Shown: in pieces, positions 35,458-44,343 of the stretch
Layout: each line of letters starts with the position of its first letter
Numbering within the stretch: position 1 is the first letter of the stretch
Assembly (NCBI RefSeq): GCF_004349145.1
Contig: NZ_SMFO01000004.1
Span: forward strand, 1 to 64,000
Source of the DNA: Flavobacterium hiemivividum
Lineage (GTDB): Bacteria > Bacteroidota > Bacteroidia > Flavobacteriales > Flavobacteriaceae
Length of the DNA stretch: 64,000 bases
Direction of reading: 5' to 3'
The notes under the pieces: model-generated
What the model saw: the letters and a program-made list of their open reading frames with translations, nothing else
Databases searched by the model: none
What the model was told of the DNA's origin: nothing
Program-made: the position numbers and the translations under genes

Positions 35458-36203
35458 GATCCCAGTAACAATTGCGTTAATATATAATTGAATAATATTA
35501 TAGAAACCGATGTCCAAACAAAGGCAACGGTACTAGCTTTACCCACTTCTAGAGCACCACCTTTCATGTAGTAGCCATGAAAAGAAGGTATAGTTGCTAA
35601 TAGCATTGCAAAAATTAAGGTCTTTAAAAATGCGTAAGCAATATGAAAAGGAATAAAATCCATTTGTGCACCTGTGATAAATTCAGTGCTCGAAGTAAAT
35701 CCTCCGTAAACACCAGCCATCCATCCTCCTAAAATCCCTAGAAACATACTTATACCAATTACAAACGGATACAATAATAAGGCAATGATTTTTGGAAAAA
35801 CTAAGTAATTTACTGAGTTAACACCCATCACTTCTAGAGCATCAATTTGCTCTGTTACACGCATTGTACCAATGCTTGATGTGATAAAGGAGCCCATTTT
35901 TCCGGCCATAATCACCGAGATAAAAGTAGGGGCAAACTCTAAGATTACTGATTGTCTTGTGGCGAAACCAATAAGGTATTTCGGGATTAATGGATTGGTC
36001 AAGTTAAGTGCAGTTTGAATAGCAACAACTCCACCAACGAAGAAAGAAATGAAGGCTACAATTCCTAGGGAATTGATGATTAAGTCGTCAATTTCTTTAA
36101 AGATCAAATTTTTCATCACAGACCATTTGGTTTGTTTGATAAAGACTTCTCTAAGCATTAGAAAGTATCTTCCTATCTGCGATATGTATCTAATGAGCAT
36201 CAT
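35454..36203 (-). CDS. ABC transporter permease, MlaE-like
   Basis: 249-aa MlaE/YrbE-family inner-membrane permease. It has about five transmembrane helices and the conserved stretches GGVVAIQTALNL, EFAPTFISVIMAGKMGS and GTMRVTEQIDALEVMGVNSV (first 20 residues), which bind the ATPase. It partners with the MlaF-like ATPase whose start overlaps its stop. The neighbouring GT2 gene upstream is on the same strand 87 nt away and may or may not be cotranscribed. An MCE (mlaD) subunit must be elsewhere. Confidence 0.92.
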   Translation of the reverse strand: MMLIRYISQIGRYFLMLREVFIKQTKWSVMKNLIFKEIDDLIINSLGIVAFISFFVGGVVAIQTALNLTNPLIPKYLIGFATRQSVILEFAPTFISVIMAGKMGSFITSSIGTMRVTEQIDALEVMGVNSVNYLVFPKIIALLLYPFVIGISMFLGILGGWMAGVYGGFTSSTEFITGAQMDFIPFHIAYAFLKTLIFAMLLATIPSFHGYYMKGGALEVGKASTVAFVWTSVSIILFNYILTQLLLGS

Positions 36204-36290
36204 ATATTTTCAAATATGGGCTAAATTAATAATTAGTAGCCAGTTTACGGTTTAGAGTTTGTAGTTTTTTAAGAAAAACAAAAAATCACA

Positions 36291-37142
36291 TTATTTAAAA
36301 ATCTTCTCTTTCATTTTTTCAATGCGATAATCCCTTATAAATTTAGCTTGTGATTCAGTAACTAATAAAGGTGTTTTGGCTGATTTAGCTTTTAGAAAAC
36401 CTTGGATATAGTCAAAAAACAAAAGTGGTTTCTTTTTCATGAAAGACAACTTAGCCGAAGCTATCGCCGTAATAGTAAAACCGTAGCCAAGGGTGTAAAA
36501 GGCTTCGCCTTGTTTGTATCGTGCTGTTTTATTGTAATTAGCTCCCGTTGGTTTTAGGTGTTTTACGATAAGAGAATCATCGGTAACTACTTTCCAGCCG
36601 TAGAATTTAGACAATAATTCGTCTACGGTATCCCAGCCCATTGCTGCTTTTAAGCCGCCCATTTGTTTGAAACAAGCTTTGCGATATGCTTTAAAAGCGC
36701 CACGAATATGGTCTTTATCGGTTAAGTTTTCTAAGATCCAACCTCCGTTTTTTTCGATATAAGCAAATCCGCCGGCCATTCCTGTTGTGGGATTTTCTTC
36801 GAAATGCTTAACAATCGTTTCAAAATAATTCTTGGGTAGGATTAAATCAGCGTCTAGTTTTACAATGATATCATAATTGTCATCTAGTGTTTCAAATCCT
36901 TTTTGGAAAGCCTGAATGACCTTGCTTCCTGGCAAATGAATGGCACTTGATTTTTTTTCTACTAATGAGATATACGGATTGTCTTTGGCGAAAGCCAGAA
37001 CAATTTCGGCAGTTTCATCAGTAGAATTATCGTTGACTACCACTACTTTTGAAGGTAAGTGAGTCTGCGAAATCAAGGACTGTAAGGTTAAAGCAATAAA
37101 TGCTTCCTCGTTGTGTGCCGGAATAACTATGTAGTAGTTCAT
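36291..37142 (-). CDS. Glycosyltransferase family 2
   Basis: 283-aa GT-A glycosyltransferase. The nucleotide-sugar domain opens with IVIPAHNEEAFIALTLQSLI, followed by VVVNDNSTDET and the metal-binding DXD in KLDADLILP. A later ED-like region (WDTVDELLSKFYGW) is consistent with inverting GT2 enzymes. No clear transmembrane helix anchors it. It lies 61 nt after a methyltransferase on the same strand, so the two may act on the same surface glycan, which is a guess. Donor and acceptor are unknown. Confidence 0.85.
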   Translation of the reverse strand: MNYYIVIPAHNEEAFIALTLQSLISQTHLPSKVVVVNDNSTDETAEIVLAFAKDNPYISLVEKKSSAIHLPGSKVIQAFQKGFETLDDNYDIIVKLDADLILPKNYFETIVKHFEENPTTGMAGGFAYIEKNGGWILENLTDKDHIRGAFKAYRKACFKQMGGLKAAMGWDTVDELLSKFYGWKVVTDDSLIVKHLKPTGANYNKTARYKQGEAFYTLGYGFTITAIASAKLSFMKKKPLLFFDYIQGFLKAKSAKTPLLVTESQAKFIRDYRIEKMKEKIFK

Positions 37143-37203
37143 GATAGTAATTATGAATTATAAATTGTTAAGTGCAATATCATAATTTGCTGAAATAAAT
37201 TAT

Positions 37204-37737
37204 TTACTCTTTCAATCTCTCAGCATAAACGATATAATATCGATTGGTAAAATAGCGTAATAAAGGGCGGAATCCAAATTTCTTTACAGGATTTGTCCAT
37301 TTTTGGCGATCTATAATTTTCCAACCTGTTTTTTCCAGTAACCAGTCTAGTTGCCAATCTTCAAATTCATGATAATGTCTGTCCCACATGTCTGTTTTAC
37401 TGCGATAAGCAGGAGAGAACCACAAGCGCATTGGTATAGAAATAAAAAGTTTATCCGATTTTATTTCGCTTAAAATAGTGTAGGGATTCAATAAGTGTTC
37501 GAAGATTTCAAAAGCAGTAACTACATCAGTTTGCGTTGTAGAAAAAACACTTTGATTGAGGTCTAAATCTTCACCAGTTGTATTAGTAACCGAAAAACCT
37601 TCTTCTTTCATGATTTTAGAAAATGGATTTTCAACACCTAAATCTAAAATAGTTTGAGAAGTGGTAATGTGTTTATTTAAAAATTCTAAAGTGTGTTTGA
37701 ATCTTTTATTGGGAAACGTTTTTTCGTACATAGTCAT
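37204..37737 (-). CDS. Class I SAM-dependent methyltransferase
   Basis: 177-aa Rossmann-fold methyltransferase with motif I TILDLGVENPFSK, followed by TTGEDLDLN and DVVTAFEIFEHLLNPYTIL. The frame extends to 37848, but the first 37 codons are unlike the family and contain the probable promoter. The ATG at 37737 or 37731 (MTMYEK) is the better start. A TATCTTTG box (minus strand, 37784-37791) and a leader hairpin GAACGAA / TTCGTTC (37744-37764) lie upstream. The substrate is unknown. It is followed by the GT2 gene. Confidence 0.8.
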   Translation of the reverse strand: MTMYEKTFPNKRFKHTLEFLNKHITTSQTILDLGVENPFSKIMKEEGFSVTNTTGEDLDLNQSVFSTTQTDVVTAFEIFEHLLNPYTILSEIKSDKLFISIPMRLWFSPAYRSKTDMWDRHYHEFEDWQLDWLLEKTGWKIIDRQKWTNPVKKFGFRPLLRYFTNRYYIVYAERLKE

Positions 37738-37837
37738 TGTGCGGAACGAAGTAATATTTCGTTCGTTAGAGTTGATAATGGTGCAAAGATACAAACATAT
37801 GTTTCTTATTTTGCAGATTTTTAGTGTAGATGGAAAC

Positions 37838-37886
37838 GAAAAAACCACGATTTAAAAAGTTGATTTTTAGACCGTGGTTTTGTTTT
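37838..37886 (-). terminator. Terminator after the KAS III gene
   Basis: Stem AAACCACG (37842-37849) / CGTGGTTT (37873-37880) with T6 on the minus strand, 22 nt after the stop. Confidence 0.82.
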
Positions 37887-37907
37887 GTATAGTTTAGAGA
37901 TTTACTA

Positions 37908-38966
37908 CTAATATCTGTAAATAAAGGCATTAACATTCATTCCTGCTCCTACAGAAGCAAAAAGTAGAATGTCTCCTTTATTAATTTCTTGATCTTTTAT
38001 TTCTCCTCTTATTAATAAATCAAATAAAGTAGGTACGGTTGCTACACTGCTGTTTCCTAATTCATGAATACTCATTGGCATAATATCCTGAGGAACGGGT
38101 CTGTCGTGTAATTTGTAAAAACGTTGTATAATCGCCTCATCCATTTTCTCATTGGCCTGATGGATAAGGATTTTTTTGACATCATCTATGTTAATCCCAC
38201 TTTTGTCTAAACAGCTTTTCATTGCCACAGGAACGGTAGTTAATGCAAATTCGTATATTTTACGACCGTGCATTTTTATATAGCGTGTATCAGGATCTAA
38301 GTCTGGATTGTATGATTTTCCAAAAAATAAATAGTTAGCTTCATCCATGGCATATGTACCACTTTCATAAGAGAGCAAGCCTGTTTCGTCATCAGAAGCT
38401 TCAATAATAGAAGCGCCAGCTCCATCTGAGTAGATCATTGAATCTCTATCGTGATCGTCCACGACTCTTGATAAAGTTTCAGAGCCAATAACTAAACAGC
38501 GTTTAGCCATTCCAGATTTGATATAAGCATTTGCTTGAAGTACTCCTTCAATCCATCCGGGACATCCAAAAAGGATATCATAGGCAACACACTTTGGGTT
38601 CTTTATTTGTAATTTGTTTTTGACGCGGGTAGCTAAACTAGGAAGCATGTCAGATTGTGTAGTTCCACATTTAACATCTCCAAAATTATGCGCAAAAATG
38701 ATATAATCGATAGTCTCTGGATCAATATTAGCGTTTTCGATCGCTTTTTTTGATGCCATAAAGGCTAAGTCAGATGAGTTTAAATTGTCGTCAGCGTAGC
38801 GCCTTTGCTCAATTCCGGTTATGCTTTTAAATTTTTTGATGACCACATCATTCGGATAGCCAAAGGTTGTACCATCTTCATTCAAAAAAACGTGATTGCT
38901 AAAGTCTGTATTACTTACTTTTTTCTCAGGAATGTAACTTCCTATTCCAGTTATTTTTATTTTCAT
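37908..38966 (-). CDS. 3-oxoacyl-ACP synthase III family protein
   Basis: 352-aa thiolase-fold condensing enzyme of the FabH/KAS III type. The catalytic Cys is in LFGCPGWIEG, the His in ILIHQANEKMDE and the Asn in HELGNSSVATVP. These KAS III homologs in Flavobacteria often exist in several copies; this one need not be the housekeeping FabH that starts fatty-acid synthesis. The start at 38966 (MKIKITGIGSYIPE) is preferred over 38981 because it is the normal N terminus. It is monocistronic with its own terminator. Confidence 0.88.
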   Translation of the reverse strand: MKIKITGIGSYIPEKKVSNTDFSNHVFLNEDGTTFGYPNDVVIKKFKSITGIEQRRYADDNLNSSDLAFMASKKAIENANIDPETIDYIIFAHNFGDVKCGTTQSDMLPSLATRVKNKLQIKNPKCVAYDILFGCPGWIEGVLQANAYIKSGMAKRCLVIGSETLSRVVDDHDRDSMIYSDGAGASIIEASDDETGLLSYESGTYAMDEANYLFFGKSYNPDLDPDTRYIKMHGRKIYEFALTTVPVAMKSCLDKSGINIDDVKKILIHQANEKMDEAIIQRFYKLHDRPVPQDIMPMSIHELGNSSVATVPTLFDLLIRGEIKDQEINKGDILLFASVGAGMNVNAFIYRY

Positions 38967-39202
38967 CGGTTTGTTTTCCAAAAAATTTAGGCTAATTTAA
39001 TGATAAAATAATAATTATAGCCATGTTATTTACTATGCGTGCATATAATTATAGAATAATAATTATTTGGCTAATTTACTGATGATTTTTTAATAATTAT
39101 TCGAAAAAGCGATAGTTTTTTCAGTGTGTTTTTGTGTCAGTAGAAACCTATTTCTTTTATCTATTCCTATTTTACAAAGTGTTAGGTCTTGGGAGTTGAT
39201 TA

Positions 39203-39236
39203 CAAAAAAAATGCCTCGATAGTTTCGAGGCATTTT
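39203..39236 (-). terminator. Terminator after gcvP
   Basis: Stem AAATGCCTCGA (39209-39219) / TCGAGGCATTT (39225-39235), 5-nt loop, A/T run on the minus-strand exit side, 22 nt after the gcvP stop. Nothing else was found in 38967-39202. Confidence 0.88.
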
Positions 39237-39257
39237 ATATAATTGTAATAGTAAATA

Positions 39258-42101
39258 TTACATGTAAGCTTCAATAGGAGCACAGCTGCATATTAAATTT
39301 CTGTCACCATAGGTTTCATCTACACGACGAACGCTTGGCCAGAATTTATTGTCAGCAACATAGTCTAATGGATACGCTGCTTTTTCTCTTGAATAAGGTA
39401 ATGCCCAGAAATCGTCAGTTAGCATCGCCAAAGTATGAGGTGCATTTTTTAATATGTTGTTTGGCTCGTCAATTGATGATTCTTCAATTTCTTGTCGAAT
39501 CGAAATCATAGCGTCACAAAAACGGTCTAATTCAGCAACATCTTCAGATTCTGTAGGCTCAATCATTAAAGTTCCTGCTACTGGGAAAGAAACTGTTGGA
39601 GCATGGAAGCCATAATCCATTAAACGTTTTGCAATATCAGATACTTCAATTCCTTTTTCTTTAAAACCTCTACAGTCTAAGATCATTTCGTGAGCTGCTC
39701 TTCCTTTTTCTCCAGAATATAAAATTGGATAATGAGCTTCTAAACGCGCTTTCATGTAGTTTGCATTTAGGATAGCATATTTAGTTGCGTTTGTAATTCC
39801 TTCCGATCCTAGCATGCAAATGTATCCGTAAGAAATTAAGCACACTAAAGCTGATCCATAAGGAGCGCCTGAAATAGCTGTTATTGCTTTTTCACCACCT
39901 ACTTGAACTAGTGGATTACTTGGTAAAAACGGAACTAATTTTTCGTTTACACAAATTGGTCCTACACCTGGTCCACCACCACCATGAGGGATAGCGAATG
40001 TTTTATGTAGGTTTAAGTGACATACGTCAGCGCCAATGGTTGCTGGATTTGTTAATCCTACTTGAGCATTCATATTTGCACCATCCATATAAACTAATCC
40101 ACCATTATCGTGAATGATTTGAGTAATTTCTCTAATAGCACTTTCAAAAACACCATGTGTAGATGGGTAAGTTACCATTAAACATGACAATTCATCTTTA
40201 TATTGAAGGGCTTTCTCTCTTACATCTTCCACATCGATATTACCGTTTTCCATTGTTTTGGTCACGATAATTTTCATTCCAGCCATCGCCGCCGAAGCAG
40301 GATTTGTTCCGTGTGCCGAAGCAGGAATTAAACATACCGTTCTTTGGTCGTCCCCTCTTGATTGGTGATAAGCACGAATAGTCATTAAACCAGCATATTC
40401 TCCTTGTGCACCAGAGTTTGGTTGTAATGTTGTTCCGGCAAAACCAGTAATTACGTTTAACTGATGCTCTAATTTTTTAAGCATTGTAGTGTATCCTTGT
40501 ACTTGGTCTAAAGGAGCAAATGGGTGGATAGTATTCCAATAAGGCATGCTTAGAGGTAACATTTCAGCTGCTGCATTTAATTTCATTGTACAAGAACCTA
40601 AGGCAATCATCGAATGGTTTAATGATAAATCTTTACGCTCTAATTTCTTGATGTAACGCATCAAACTAGTTTCAGAATGATAGTTGTTAAATACGTCGTG
40701 CGTTAAAAACTCAGTTGTTCTGTTTAAAGTCGTTGGGTAGTTATTTTCCAAAGTATATTCACTTACTTCAAAAGCTTCTTTTCCTACTACTTCAGCAAAA
40801 ACTGAAATTACTTCGTTCACATCTTTAAACAAAATAGTTTCGTTGAGCGAAATTGAAATAGTTTCGTCATCGATATAAAAGAAATTGATTTCGTTTTTCT
40901 CTGCAATCGCTCTCACTTTTTTAGCGTCAGCTTTTACTACAATGGTATCGAAGAAAGAGGTGTTTGTTTGCTGAACTCCTAATTTATTCAAGGCATCTGC
41001 TAAAGTCGCTGCCATCGAGTGTACTTTATTTGCAATGTATCGCAATCCTTTTGGACCGTGATAAACGGCATACATTCCTGCCATTACAGATAGTAAAACC
41101 TGAGCAGTACAGATGTTAGACGTTGCTTTTTCACGCTTAATATGTTGCTCACGTGTTTGTAAAGCCATACGCAAGGCACGATTTCCATTAGCGTCTTGTG
41201 AGACTCCAATGATTCTTCCTGGCATAGAACGTTTGTATTCTTCTTTTGTAGCAAAATAAGCAGCGTGTGGACCACCGTAACCCATTGGGATCCCAAAACG
41301 TTGTGTAGTTCCCACAACTACTGCAGCTCCCATTTCTCCTGGAGGCGTTAATTTTACTAATGATAAAATGTCAGCGGCTACAGCTACTTTTATATCGTTG
41401 TCTGCAGCTTGTTTTATAAAGTCAGCATAATCGTAAACCTGACCGTATTTTCCAGGATATTGCAGTATTGCTCCGTAATATTCATTCGAAAAATCAAATT
41501 CTTGGTGGTTTCCTACAACTAATTCGATACCCACTGGAGTAGAGCGCGTTTGTAGAACAGATAAGGTTTGTGGTAATATTTCTTCAGAAACGAAGAATTT
41601 ATTCACATTGTTTTTCTTTTGATCTCTAGTTCGAACATCAAACAATAAAGCCATTGCTTCAGCAGCAGCAGTACTTTCGTCTAATAGTGAGGCATTGGCA
41701 ATTTCCATTCCAGTTAACTCGATAACTGTTGTTTGGAAATTCAATATTGCTTCTAAACGACCTTGAGCAATTTCTGCTTGGTATGGTGTGTAAGCAGTGT
41801 ACCATCCTGGGTTTTCAAAAATATTTCTTTGAATTGCTGGTGGTACAATTGTTGGGTGATAACCCAATCCTATGTAAGATTTAAAAACTTTGTTAGTACG
41901 ACCTAATATTCGAATGTGATTTGCATATTCGTATTCTGTCATTATATGCTCTAATTCCAACGGTTTTTTCAAGCGAATATCAGTTGGAATTGTTTCGTCT
42001 ATTAGTTGATCTAAAGTTTCAACACCTATAGTTTCAAGCATTTTCGGTAAATCATTATCTCTTGGTCCTAAGTGTCTTAAAGCAAATGAGTCTGTTTTCA
42101 T
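39258..42101 (-). CDS. gcvP: Glycine dehydrogenase (decarboxylating), P protein
   Basis: 947-aa P protein of the glycine cleavage system, a PLP enzyme that decarboxylates glycine and passes the aminomethyl group to lipoylated H protein. It is the fused long form, with the N-terminal half (FALRHLGPRDND, IGLGYHPTIVPP, YTAYTPYQAEIAQGRLE) and the C-terminal half carrying the PLP Lys in LNLHKTFAIPHGGGGPGVGP. The length is typical of the fused form. gcvT and gcvH are not nearby. A TATTTTTG box (minus strand, 42136-42143) is the probable promoter. No glycine riboswitch was recognised in the short leader. Confidence 0.97.
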   Translation of the reverse strand: MKTDSFALRHLGPRDNDLPKMLETIGVETLDQLIDETIPTDIRLKKPLELEHIMTEYEYANHIRILGRTNKVFKSYIGLGYHPTIVPPAIQRNIFENPGWYTAYTPYQAEIAQGRLEAILNFQTTVIELTGMEIANASLLDESTAAAEAMALLFDVRTRDQKKNNVNKFFVSEEILPQTLSVLQTRSTPVGIELVVGNHQEFDFSNEYYGAILQYPGKYGQVYDYADFIKQAADNDIKVAVAADILSLVKLTPPGEMGAAVVVGTTQRFGIPMGYGGPHAAYFATKEEYKRSMPGRIIGVSQDANGNRALRMALQTREQHIKREKATSNICTAQVLLSVMAGMYAVYHGPKGLRYIANKVHSMAATLADALNKLGVQQTNTSFFDTIVVKADAKKVRAIAEKNEINFFYIDDETISISLNETILFKDVNEVISVFAEVVGKEAFEVSEYTLENNYPTTLNRTTEFLTHDVFNNYHSETSLMRYIKKLERKDLSLNHSMIALGSCTMKLNAAAEMLPLSMPYWNTIHPFAPLDQVQGYTTMLKKLEHQLNVITGFAGTTLQPNSGAQGEYAGLMTIRAYHQSRGDDQRTVCLIPASAHGTNPASAAMAGMKIIVTKTMENGNIDVEDVREKALQYKDELSCLMVTYPSTHGVFESAIREITQIIHDNGGLVYMDGANMNAQVGLTNPATIGADVCHLNLHKTFAIPHGGGGPGVGPICVNEKLVPFLPSNPLVQVGGEKAITAISGAPYGSALVCLISYGYICMLGSEGITNATKYAILNANYMKARLEAHYPILYSGEKGRAAHEMILDCRGFKEKGIEVSDIAKRLMDYGFHAPTVSFPVAGTLMIEPTESEDVAELDRFCDAMISIRQEIEESSIDEPNNILKNAPHTLAMLTDDFWALPYSREKAAYPLDYVADNKFWPSVRRVDETYGDRNLICSCAPIEAYM

Positions 42102-42227
42102 GTATGTTTAGTAATGTTGTGTTTTTTTAGTGGTGCAAAAATAAGTATTATAAACAATCTATTTCGTGTTTTTCGATTGATTTTTTATCAAATTTTCAGC
42201 AAGAGGATGTAATTACTCACAATTGAT

Positions 42228-42242
42228 TAATTTTGTTTAATG
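42228..42242 (+). promoter_or_regulatory. Leaderless-type promoter of the UbiA-like gene
   Basis: TAATTTTG (42228-42235), then TTTA, then ATG at 42240. No convincing -33 TTG. Confidence 0.5.
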
Positions 42243-43052
42243 GTTAGTTTTAAAAAAGTATTTGATTTTTATATTAGAAGTAGCATTCATGTGGCTTTGT
42301 CAGTGTATGCGCTGGTTCGAATGACGCATTTTATGTTCAACATTTCTGACGAGCAAGTCATGGCTAATTTTGCCTTTTTTGGAACAATAGTAGGTTATAA
42401 TTTTGTGAAGTATGATGCTTTGGCAAGGGCCCAAAAAAATCAAATGCGAAATGAATTAAAAGTTATTTCGGTGCTGAGTCTCTTTGCATTAGTGGGCGTA
42501 GGTTATTATTTTTTCCAATTGCAGTCAATTACACAACTAGTTTCCGTTGGTGTTTTAGCATTGACATTACTTTATACGTTGCCGTTTTTTCCAAATAGAA
42601 AGAATGCTAGAAATTGGGCTGGTGTAAAGATTTATATTGTCGCTTTGTGTTGGGTAGGAGTGACATTGGTGTTGCCTTTGGTAAATGCCCATGTTGATTT
42701 GGGACTCGATTTTTATCTCAAATGTATACAGCGTTTTATTCTTGTTTTTGTGCTGATTCTTATTTTCGAAATTCTTGATTTGGCTAATGATGATCCGCAT
42801 CTTCAAACGGTACCGCAACAAATAGGAGTAAAAAATACTAAGATAGTTGGGCTGTTATTATTGATTCCATTCTATTTTTTAGAGTTTTTGAAGACCAACT
42901 TTATCGAAAAGCAATTGATAATAAACTTGATTTTAGTTGCGGCTCTTTCACTATTTTTAATCTTCGCCAATGAAAAAAGATCCAGGTATTATACTTCTTT
43001 TTGGGTCGAAAGTATTCCTATTTTTTGGTGGTTGATGGTGGTTTTCTTGTAA
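42240..43052 (+). CDS. Multi-pass membrane protein, degenerate UbiA-like
   Basis: 270-aa integral membrane protein with seven or eight hydrophobic helices. The stretch FEILDLANDDPHLQTVPQQI resembles the second aspartate-rich motif of UbiA prenyltransferases, including the following P-x3-G. The first motif (NDxxD type) is replaced by GYNFVKYDALARA, with only one acidic residue. It may be a divergent UbiA-fold enzyme or one that has lost activity. It stands alone, divergent from gcvP, followed by the operator array of the DUF4143 ATPase gene. I am confident it is a gene and unsure of its function. Confidence 0.75.
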   Translation: MVSFKKVFDFYIRSSIHVALSVYALVRMTHFMFNISDEQVMANFAFFGTIVGYNFVKYDALARAQKNQMRNELKVISVLSLFALVGVGYYFFQLQSITQLVSVGVLALTLLYTLPFFPNRKNARNWAGVKIYIVALCWVGVTLVLPLVNAHVDLGLDFYLKCIQRFILVFVLILIFEILDLANDDPHLQTVPQQIGVKNTKIVGLLLLIPFYFLEFLKTNFIEKQLIINLILVAALSLFLIFANEKRSRYYTSFWVESIPIFWWLMVVFL

Positions 43053-43059
43053 AAAAGTC

Positions 43060-43160
43060 AATTTTGGTGAATACGTTCATCGAAAACACTATAATTTTGG
43101 TGAATACGTTCACCAAAAACACTATAAAATTGGTGAATAGGATATAAATTCATAACTTTT
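43060..43160 (+). promoter_or_regulatory. 33-bp-period operator array overlapping the promoter of the DUF4143 ATPase
   Basis: Three units with a 33-bp period. Unit 2 contains a perfect inverted repeat, TTTTGGTGAA (43095-43104), TACG, TTCACCAAAA (43109-43118). Unit 1 (43062-43085) has the same left arm and a right arm with two changes. Unit 3 has only the left half, ATTGGTGAA (43129-43137). TTG within that half-site (43130-43132) lies 20 nt before TAACTTTT (43153-43160), one base from the consensus TAnnTTTG, so the half-site covers the likely -33 box. The ATG follows at 43177. A dimeric repressor could bind here, possibly the ATPase itself. Confidence 0.65.
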
Positions 43161-43176
43161 TTTAAAGTTCACTGTT

Positions 43177-44292
43177 ATGATTATAAGAGATTTAACGCCA
43201 GTTATAAAAAAAAAAATAGATAAAGGAAAAGTAATCGTATTCATAGGGCCACGCCAAGTGGGTAAATCGACATTGAGTAATTCCTTACTAAAGGACACTC
43301 CATTTCTCTTCCTTGATGGGGATGACGCTGTAGTAGTCGATACTTTGGCAAACGCGAATACTGAAACTTTAAAAAGTATAATAGGTAATTATAAGTACGT
43401 ATTTATAGACGAGGTGCAACGGATTCCAAACATTGATCTGAAGTTGAAAATTATTGTTGACCAAATTAAAGAGGTTCAAGCAATCGTGAGTGGTTCGTCA
43501 GCTTTTGATATTAATCATGTAACTCAAGAGCCATTTACAGGTCGCAAATTTGAATACCATTTATTTCCTGTTTCCTGGAATGAGTTTGAGGGAAATGTTG
43601 GGTATATCAAGGCGCAACAACAGTTGGAGTTAAGATTATTGTATGGTATGTATCCTGATGTGATTACTAATTTTGGGAATGAGTATGAGATTCTTAAAAA
43701 TTTAGTTTCGAGTTACTTGTATAAAGATGTTTTGAGTTTAGCAGGTATCCGAAAATCAGAAGTGCTGGAGAAAATTCTACAAGCTTTGGCTTTACAAGTA
43801 GGGAGTGAAGTGAGTTATAATGAAATAGCGCAATTAGTAGGTGTAGATAAGAATACGGTTAGCAATTATATCGATTTGCTCGAAAAAGCATTTGTGATTT
43901 TTAGACTCAATAGTTTTAATAAAAATATTCGGAACGAAATCAAAGCTAATCGTAAAATTTATTTTTATGATAATGGTGTTCGTAATATGTTGATTGGAAA
44001 TTTCAATACTTTAGAATTTAGGCAAGATAAAGGTGCTTTGTGGGAGAATTTTTTAGTTTCGGAACGAATTAAAAAACTTTCTTATACTAATAGTTTAGCA
44101 AAGCCATATTTTTGGAGAACGACTTCCCAACAAGAAATTGATTACATTGAAACAAATGCTGATGTTGTAAGTGCATTTGAATTTAAGTGGTCGCCTTTGA
44201 AAAAAGTAAAAATTCCTAAATCATTTGAAGAAGCTTACCATCCAGAATTTTTAGTCGTTACTAAAGAAAATTTCAGGGAATTTTTGAAGTGA
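43177..44292 (+). CDS. AAA ATPase with DUF4143 domain
   Basis: 371-aa protein. The N-terminal AAA_14 ATPase has Walker A GPRQVGKSTLSN and Walker B YVFIDEVQRIP, then a sensor region IVSGSSAFDIN. A winged-helix-like segment lies at about residues 205-240 (SYNEIAQLVGVDKNTVSNYI). The C-terminal DUF4143 domain ends with a nuclease-like element (FWRTTSQQEIDYIE ... AFEFKWSP) reminiscent of PD-(D/E)XK folds with E-x-K. Function of the family is unknown. It is a single gene between a membrane-protein gene and a convergent peptidase gene, preceded by a 33-bp operator array. Autoregulation through its helix-turn-helix is an inference. Confidence 0.9.
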   Translation: MIIRDLTPVIKKKIDKGKVIVFIGPRQVGKSTLSNSLLKDTPFLFLDGDDAVVVDTLANANTETLKSIIGNYKYVFIDEVQRIPNIDLKLKIIVDQIKEVQAIVSGSSAFDINHVTQEPFTGRKFEYHLFPVSWNEFEGNVGYIKAQQQLELRLLYGMYPDVITNFGNEYEILKNLVSSYLYKDVLSLAGIRKSEVLEKILQALALQVGSEVSYNEIAQLVGVDKNTVSNYIDLLEKAFVIFRLNSFNKNIRNEIKANRKIYFYDNGVRNMLIGNFNTLEFRQDKGALWENFLVSERIKKLSYTNSLAKPYFWRTTSQQEIDYIETNADVVSAFEFKWSPLKKVKIPKSFEEAYHPEFLVVTKENFREFLK

Positions 44293-44299
44293 AAAATTT

Positions 44300-44338
44300 C
44301 ATAAAAAAAACCGAAGCATTGCTACTTCGGTTTTTTCA
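44300..44338. terminator. Bidirectional terminator between the DUF4143 ATPase and M3 peptidase genes
   Basis: Stem AAACCGAAG (44308-44316) / CTTCGGTTT (44325-44333) with A and T runs on both sides, between convergent genes. Confidence 0.9.
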
Positions 44339-44343
44339 GTTAT

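Noticed and set aside
42102-42239. Glycine riboswitch upstream of gcvP
   Set aside because: The leader after the TATTTTTG box is only about 30 nt and shows none of the conserved glycine-aptamer blocks.
43060-43140. CRISPR-like short repeats
   Set aside because: There are only two and a half copies and no spacers between them. The palindrome and promoter overlap fit an operator better.
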